This document shows, piece by piece, positions 58,355 through 64,000 of a stretch of DNA of 64,000 bases. The position numbers and the translations under genes are program-made. The DNA lies in the NCBI GenBank assembly GCA_964645835.1, contig CAZYDG010000026.1, positions 1 through 64,000 on the forward strand, read 5' to 3'. Below the pieces are notes generated by a model. That model saw nothing but the letters and a program-made list of their open reading frames with translations. It had not been told where the DNA came from and ran no database searches. Numbering within the stretch: the stretch's first letter is position 1; the number at the start of each line of letters is the position of its first letter. This stretch comes from CAZBME01 sp964645835 (GTDB lineage: Bacteria > Desulfobacterota > Syntrophia > Syntrophales > UBA8958).

Positions 58355-59920
58355 TTGGCAAGTACAATCATGATCGTTGTAACCATATTCCTGTCTGCCG
58401 TCATCGGCGGCGCTTTAGGTTTTTTTATCCGTCAGGCCATTTACAAGAATGAACAGGCATCATCAGAAAGTCTGGCTACCCGTATCATCGGTGAAGCCAA
58501 GAAGGAAGCGGAGAATATTAAAAAGGAATCCTTGTTGCAAGCCAAGGAAAACCTGATTAAAGTCAAATCGGACCTGGAGAAGGAAAGCAAGGAAAGAAAA
58601 CTGGACCTTGATGCTCTGGAAAAACGAATCCGGACAAAAGAGGAACAGTACGAAAAACGGATGGATGTATTGTCTCAGAAAGAGACCGCTATTGAAAGCC
58701 GTGAAAAATCGATTGCTCAGAAGGAGCAATCGATTCATGACAAGCAAGAAAGGTTGAACAGGGGGCTCCAGGAACAGAAAGAGGCCTTGGAGCGTATAGC
58801 GGGCATTTCCTCGGAAGAGGCTAAGAATATGCTCGTTGCCTCCATGGAATCAGAAGCGAAAGTTGACGCGGCTTCCCTGGTCCGGAAAATCGAAGATGAG
58901 GCAAAGCGTCTGGCCGACAAGAAATCTCAAGAGATTATCGCTTATGCTGTTCAACGTTATTCAGGCGATTATATTGCAGAAAATACCGTATCGGTTGTTA
59001 ATCTCCCCAACGACGAGATGAAGGGGCGGATCATCGGTCGCGAGGGTCGGAATATACGGGCCATTGAAGCGGCGACGGGGATCGACCTGATCGTCGATGA
59101 TACACCGGAAGCCGTTGTCTTATCCAGTTTTGACCCCGTAAGGCGCGAGGTAGCCAGGATATCCCTGGAGCGGCTTATTTCCGATGGAAGGATTCATCCA
59201 GGACGGATTGAGGAGATCGTCAAAAAGGTTCGAACCGAAGTCGATGCCGTCGTTCGTGAGACGGGGGAACGGACCTGTTTCGATGTCGGCGTCCACGATG
59301 TCCATCCCGAGCTGGTGACTCTGCTGGGGAGCCTGAAATTCCGAAAGAGTTTCTCTCAGAACGTCCTGCAGCATTCCGTCGAAGTGGCCCATCTGACGGC
59401 CATGATGGCTGCGGAGCTGAAAATGAACGTCAAGGAAGCGAAGCGTGCGGGCTTGCTTCATGATATCGGCAAAGCGATCGACCATGAAGTGGAAGGTCCC
59501 CATGCCACGATCGGTGCCGATTATGCCCGGCGTTTCGGTGAGGCTCCGAATATCGTCCAGGCGATCGCCACGCACCATGACGATGGACGGACCAATACGA
59601 TGCTGGGTGTTCTCGTTCAAGCCGCCGACACCCTGTCTGCCGCCCGGCCCGGCGCCCGGCGCGAGATGGTCGAGTCATATGTCAAACGGCTTGATGAACT
59701 TGAGAGCATAGCGAAATCGTTCAATGGCGTGGATAAATGTTTTGCTATTCAGGCAGGCCGGGAAATTCGCATCATGGTTGAAAATGAGAAGATATCCGAT
59801 AACGATGCCGCCATGCTCTGCCGGGACATCATTAAAAAGATCGAAAGCGATTTGACCTATCCCGGTCAGATCAAAGTAACGGTTATCCGCGAAACCAGAA
59901 TTTCAGATTTTGCGAAATAA
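58355..59920 (+). CDS. rny: Ribonuclease Y
   Basis: A membrane-anchored endoribonuclease that begins mRNA decay in many bacteria. There is an N-terminal membrane helix (about 4-25), a long coiled coil (45-165), a KH domain with GRIIGREGRNIRAIEAATG (about 215-280) and an HD domain with LLHDIGKAIDHEVEGPH (about 335-430). The 521 residues match RNase Y. The start is TTG at 58355, supported by the extended Shine-Dalgarno site. It is followed after 5 bases by the YmdB-type phosphodiesterase, the same order as in Bacillus. Confidence 0.96.
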   Translation: MASTIMIVVTIFLSAVIGGALGFFIRQAIYKNEQASSESLATRIIGEAKKEAENIKKESLLQAKENLIKVKSDLEKESKERKLDLDALEKRIRTKEEQYEKRMDVLSQKETAIESREKSIAQKEQSIHDKQERLNRGLQEQKEALERIAGISSEEAKNMLVASMESEAKVDAASLVRKIEDEAKRLADKKSQEIIAYAVQRYSGDYIAENTVSVVNLPNDEMKGRIIGREGRNIRAIEAATGIDLIVDDTPEAVVLSSFDPVRREVARISLERLISDGRIHPGRIEEIVKKVRTEVDAVVRETGERTCFDVGVHDVHPELVTLLGSLKFRKSFSQNVLQHSVEVAHLTAMMAAELKMNVKEAKRAGLLHDIGKAIDHEVEGPHATIGADYARRFGEAPNIVQAIATHHDDGRTNTMLGVLVQAADTLSAARPGARREMVESYVKRLDELESIAKSFNGVDKCFAIQAGREIRIMVENEKISDNDAAMLCRDIIKKIESDLTYPGQIKVTVIRETRISDFAK

Positions 59921-59925
59921 ATGCC

Positions 59926-60708
59926 ATGAGGATATTATTTATAGGTGACATAGTAGGAAAGCCCGGACGTCTCGCTGTTCGGGAACTGCTTCCCCGTTTG
60001 ATTGCCGACCGTCAGGTTGATTTTGTCATTGCCAACTGCGAGAACGCCGCCGCCGGCTTCGGTGTGACAAAGGACATTGTCGATGATCTCTTTGGCTACC
60101 AGATTGATGTGCTGACATCGGGTAATCATATCTGGGACAAAAAGGAAGTCATGGAGTTTATCGACGATTACGAAGCCCTTTTGCGGCCCGCTAATTATCC
60201 GGTCCGAGCGCCGGGCCACGGGAGTGTTTTGATGCCGACGCCTGCCGGCATTCGTGTGGGCGTAATTAATCTGGCGGGCAGGATCTTCATGCATCCTCTT
60301 GATTGCCCTTTTCTGTCGGCGGAAAAGGAGATAGCGCGTATCGGAAAACAGGCGGATGTTATCTTTGTGGATATCCATGCCGAGGCGACATCCGAAAAAA
60401 TCGCCATGGGATGGTTTCTCGACGGCAAGGTAAGCGCTGTTGTGGGTACCCATACCCATGTACAGACTGCCGATGAACGGATTTTACCGCAAGGCACGGC
60501 CTATCTGACCGATGCGGGCATGACGGGGCCCTTCGATTCCGTTATCGGTACAAGAAAAGAAACCGTCCTGGACCGTTTTCTCCTTCAGATGCCAAATAAA
60601 TTTGATGTCGCCAAAGGAGATATACGCATTCAGGGTGTATTAATAGATATTGACGAAACAAACGGCAAAGCTCTTGCCATTGAAAGGCTAAGTGTGTCCT
60701 TGCCTTGA
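59926..60708 (+). CDS. YmdB/TIGR00282-type metallophosphoesterase
   Basis: A 260-residue binuclear-metal phosphodiesterase. The metal-binding segments are LFIGDIVGKPGR, NCENAAAGFG, TSGNHIWDKKE, DIHAEATSEK and GTHTHVQTADERIL. In Bacillus, YmdB hydrolyses cyclic nucleotides and affects biofilm switching and is encoded next to RNase Y, as here. The start ATG at 59926 has a weak ribosome-binding site and is probably coupled to rny. Confidence 0.93.
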   Translation: MRILFIGDIVGKPGRLAVRELLPRLIADRQVDFVIANCENAAAGFGVTKDIVDDLFGYQIDVLTSGNHIWDKKEVMEFIDDYEALLRPANYPVRAPGHGSVLMPTPAGIRVGVINLAGRIFMHPLDCPFLSAEKEIARIGKQADVIFVDIHAEATSEKIAMGWFLDGKVSAVVGTHTHVQTADERILPQGTAYLTDAGMTGPFDSVIGTRKETVLDRFLLQMPNKFDVAKGDIRIQGVLIDIDETNGKALAIERLSVSLP

Positions 60709-60721
60709 CGAGGAAGTAATC

Positions 60722-62002
60722 ATGAGTGTCTATGATGTTTTTGTAAATCGCGGTTTTGTAGAGCAGGTAACCGATGAGGCCGGGCTTCGCGACCTTTTGT
60801 CCTCACAGAAAGTCACCTGTTACATCGGTTTTGATCCCACGGCGACGAGCCTTCATATCGGTTCTCTCGTACCGATTATGGCGCTTGCCCATATGCAGCG
60901 TAATGGCCACCGGCCGATTGCCTTGATAGGCGGCGGAACGGGCCTGATCGGGGACCCGAGCGGCAAGACGGAAATGCGCCAAGTCTTAACGAGAGAAAAG
61001 ATCAATTACAATGCCTCCTGCCTTCAGAAGCAGCTTTCCCTTTATCTCGATTTTGACGAGGACAAGGCCATTATGCTAAATAATGCCGATTGGCTGACCT
61101 CATTGAATTATATAGAGTTTTTAAGAGATATAGGTCGGCATTTCAGCGTCAACAAGATGCTTGCTGCAGAAAGCTACCGTATGCGGTTTGAGCGGGGACT
61201 CAATTTCATCGAATTTAACTATATGCTTCTTCAGGCCTATGATTTCCTCTATCTTTTCAAGAACCACGGTTGTGTTGTCCAAATGGGGGGCAATGACCAA
61301 TGGGGCAACATGCTTGCCGGAAGTGACTTGATCCGTCGTGTCGAAGGCAAGTCCGCATACAGCCTGACCTTTCCCCTTTTGACAACTTCAGCGGGTCACA
61401 AGATGGGAAAAACGGAGAAGGGAACGGTCTGGCTCGATGCCCAGATGACCTCTCCATATGAGTACTATCAGTATTGGGTCAATTCGGAAGATGCGGATGT
61501 GGAAAAATTCCTGGCCTTGTTTACCTTTCTGCCGATGGAAGAGGTGTGCCAGGTACGCCAGTTGAAGGATCATCAATTGAATATGGCCAAGACCGTTCTG
61601 GCATTTGAGGCCACGAAGATCACCCATGGTGAGAAAGAGGCCGTCGCGGCCTGGAAGGCTTCCGCCATGGCCTTTAACGCTAAACCCGTTGATGCGGACC
61701 TTTTCCCGTCCTGCACCATTCCGCGTCAGGATGCTTCGGCGGACTTGTCTGCCATGCCCTCTATGGACATCAAGCGCGGAGATATTGAAAAGGGCATAGC
61801 GGCCTATGAACTCTTTCAACAGACGGGTTTGTGCGCGTCCAAAGGCGAAGCCAGACGGCTGATCGATCAGGGTGGCGCTTATGTGAATGAACAACAGATA
61901 ACTGCTTTTGATGTATTGATTACGGTGGACCATGCCGATGTTGATGGTTGCATTCATCTAAGGAAGGGAAAGAAAAAGCATTTTTTGGTTGTTGTAAAAT
62001 AA
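60722..62002 (+). CDS. tyrS: Tyrosyl-tRNA synthetase
   Basis: A class I synthetase of the bacterial TyrRS type: the HIGH motif in SLHIGSLVP, the tyrosine-binding region GGNDQWGN, a KMSKS variant as HKMGKTEKG, and a C-terminal S4 RNA-binding domain (about 365-425). The 426 residues are standard. The start at 60722 has GAGGAAG upstream. A terminator lies 52 bases after the stop. Confidence 0.97.
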   Translation: MSVYDVFVNRGFVEQVTDEAGLRDLLSSQKVTCYIGFDPTATSLHIGSLVPIMALAHMQRNGHRPIALIGGGTGLIGDPSGKTEMRQVLTREKINYNASCLQKQLSLYLDFDEDKAIMLNNADWLTSLNYIEFLRDIGRHFSVNKMLAAESYRMRFERGLNFIEFNYMLLQAYDFLYLFKNHGCVVQMGGNDQWGNMLAGSDLIRRVEGKSAYSLTFPLLTTSAGHKMGKTEKGTVWLDAQMTSPYEYYQYWVNSEDADVEKFLALFTFLPMEEVCQVRQLKDHQLNMAKTVLAFEATKITHGEKEAVAAWKASAMAFNAKPVDADLFPSCTIPRQDASADLSAMPSMDIKRGDIEKGIAAYELFQQTGLCASKGEARRLIDQGGAYVNEQQITAFDVLITVDHADVDGCIHLRKGKKKHFLVVVK

Positions 62003-62015
62003 TTCAAATTATTGC

Positions 62016-62044
62016 TTGACAGAAAAGGAGGGAAAGAGTAGAAT
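62016..62044 (+). promoter_or_regulatory. rRNA promoter P1
   Basis: TTGACA (62016-62021) and TAGAAT (62039-62044) are 17 bases apart. Its transcript would run into the terminator hairpin at 62054-62080 within a few bases, so P1 may be weak or attenuated for the rrn operon. Confidence 0.55.
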
Positions 62045-62053
62045 GCCCCTCGT

Positions 62054-62080
62054 TGCTTGTTGATGCAAGCATTTTTTTTT
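62054..62080 (+). terminator. Rho-independent terminator after tyrS
   Basis: TGCTTG (62054-62059) pairs with CAAGCA (62066-62071), followed by nine Ts (62072-62080). It ends tyrS transcription and separates P1 from P2. Confidence 0.7.
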
Positions 62081-62100
62081 GCAGAGTAGAAAAATTGTTC

Positions 62101-62129
62101 TTGACAAATTTGGTTTTTGGGTTTAAAAG
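62101..62129 (+). promoter_or_regulatory. rRNA promoter P2
   Basis: TTGACA (62101-62106) and TAAAAG (62124-62129) are 17 bases apart. The sequence before it, AGAAAAATTGTTCTTGACA, closely resembles that before P3, suggesting promoter duplication. Confidence 0.6.
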
Positions 62130-62176
62130 TCCTCCCTTGTCGCGCAGGACGATTTTCGGAAGTTTAGAAAAAGTTC

Positions 62177-62205
62177 TTGACAAGAAATGAGATTTGAGTT
62201 ACATA
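62177..62205 (+). promoter_or_regulatory. rRNA promoter P3
   Basis: TTGACA (62177-62182) in the context AGAAAAAGTTCTTGACA, with TACATA (62200-62205) at 17 bases or CATACT at 19. The -10 is imperfect. It is about 115 bases before the 16S gene. Confidence 0.5.
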
Positions 62206-62227
62206 CTACGGCTCGTTTCAAGGATTG

Positions 62228-62234
62228 GCTCTTT
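62228..62234 (+). promoter_or_regulatory. BoxA-like antitermination site in the rrn leader
   Basis: GCTCTTT followed by GGCAATTGAATAG resembles the boxA/leader element common before bacterial 16S genes (core TGCTCTTTA). It would bind NusB/NusE during rRNA transcription. Confidence 0.5.
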
Positions 62235-62321
62235 GGCAATTGAATAGTGGGATAACAGATTTGTGGGTCCCGAAATAGATTTAAAAAAGTAATTAATTGA
62301 GAGAAATCTCAGCAAGGATTA

Positions 62322-63884
<1,563 letters not shown>

Positions 63885-63985
63885 CTAAGGAGTAAGTAAA
63901 GTGGGACACCTAACCGGTGATCAATACACTTACATACCTAGGTCAATACCTGCAAATCGTTATTCCCACTATTTTTTGGTTGAAA

Positions 63986-64000
63986 GGGCCTATAGCTCAG
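63986..64000 (+). tRNA. tRNA-Ile (5' part, cut by the window edge)
   Basis: GGGCCTATAGCTCAG is the acceptor stem and D-stem start of the tRNA-Ile(GAU) commonly found in the 16S-23S spacer. Only 15 bases are present, so the anticodon is not seen. Confidence 0.75.

Overview
The window reads as a chromosomal segment of an anaerobic, Gram-negative deltaproteobacterium (Desulfobacterota). The 16S rRNA at 62322..63884, together with the gene content (a complete Tol-Pal system, many lipoproteins, EF-P beta-lysylation genes, 6S RNA behind zapA, a candidate selenoprotein), points to the Syntrophia/Syntrophaceae group. That placement is my reading of the rRNA, not a computed phylogeny.

Layout. 1..4134: start of a probable transposase gene (edge), then purL-purQ behind a near-consensus promoter. 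4260..8880: tatA, a repeat-rich gap, and an envelope run (CtpA protease, TPR lipoprotein, LolB-like lipoprotein). 8891..14162 (minus): a small lipoprotein and the tol-pal operon tolQ-tolR-tolA-tolB-pal-ybgF. 14236..16938 (minus): epmB-efp-epmA, the full EF-P beta-lysylation set. 17001..20880 (plus): small membrane protein, CoA-transferase/GNAT fusion, a broken gene, and a patatin-like phospholipase. 21098..24730 (minus): alpha/beta hydrolase, GNAT, a DUF2007 zinc-finger protein, a glycerol-dehydrogenase-like enzyme, and a C_GCAxxG_C_C redox protein whose first conserved Cys is encoded by in-frame TGA with a SECIS-like hairpin. 25091..31790 (minus): a full-length Lhr-type helicase, SGNH hydrolase, zinc ribbon, a degenerate exported isochorismatase-like protein, and a frameshifted uracil-DNA-glycosylase-like gene. 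32279..38430 (minus): radical SAM protein, rplU, rpmA, csp, obgE, proB. 38522..41704: YkgJ-type protein, hpt, zinc-ribbon membrane protein, OmpH. 41807..49144 (minus): a Slam-like outer-membrane TPR/barrel protein followed by a 1959-residue FecR-domain protein built of six barrel-like modules in an A-A-B-A-A-B order. 49292..57291: threonylcarbamoyl-AMP synthase, purE, a PurO-type IMP cyclohydrolase with a stand-alone AICAR transformylase, a RHH/PIN toxin-antitoxin pair, purD, a GlmU-like nucleotidyltransferase, dusB. 57409..62002: zapB-like, zapA, 6S RNA, rny, a YmdB-type phosphodiesterase, tyrS. 62016..64000: rRNA promoters, 16S rRNA and the start of tRNA-Ile.

How it fits together. Five purine steps (purL, purQ, purE, purD, and the last two steps) are scattered through the window rather than in one operon. 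Two of these transcripts start from promoters with the same hexamers (TTGACA-17-TATACT). Envelope biogenesis is strongly represented: Tol-Pal, CtpA, OmpH, the lipoproteins and the Slam-like exporter.

Intergenic space is unusually rich in palindromic repeats of at least three families, including a MITE-like family ending in CAGGCTGTT and a second family of about 105-130 bp. The most notable items are the candidate selenoprotein, the Slam/FecR multi-barrel locus, and these repeat families.
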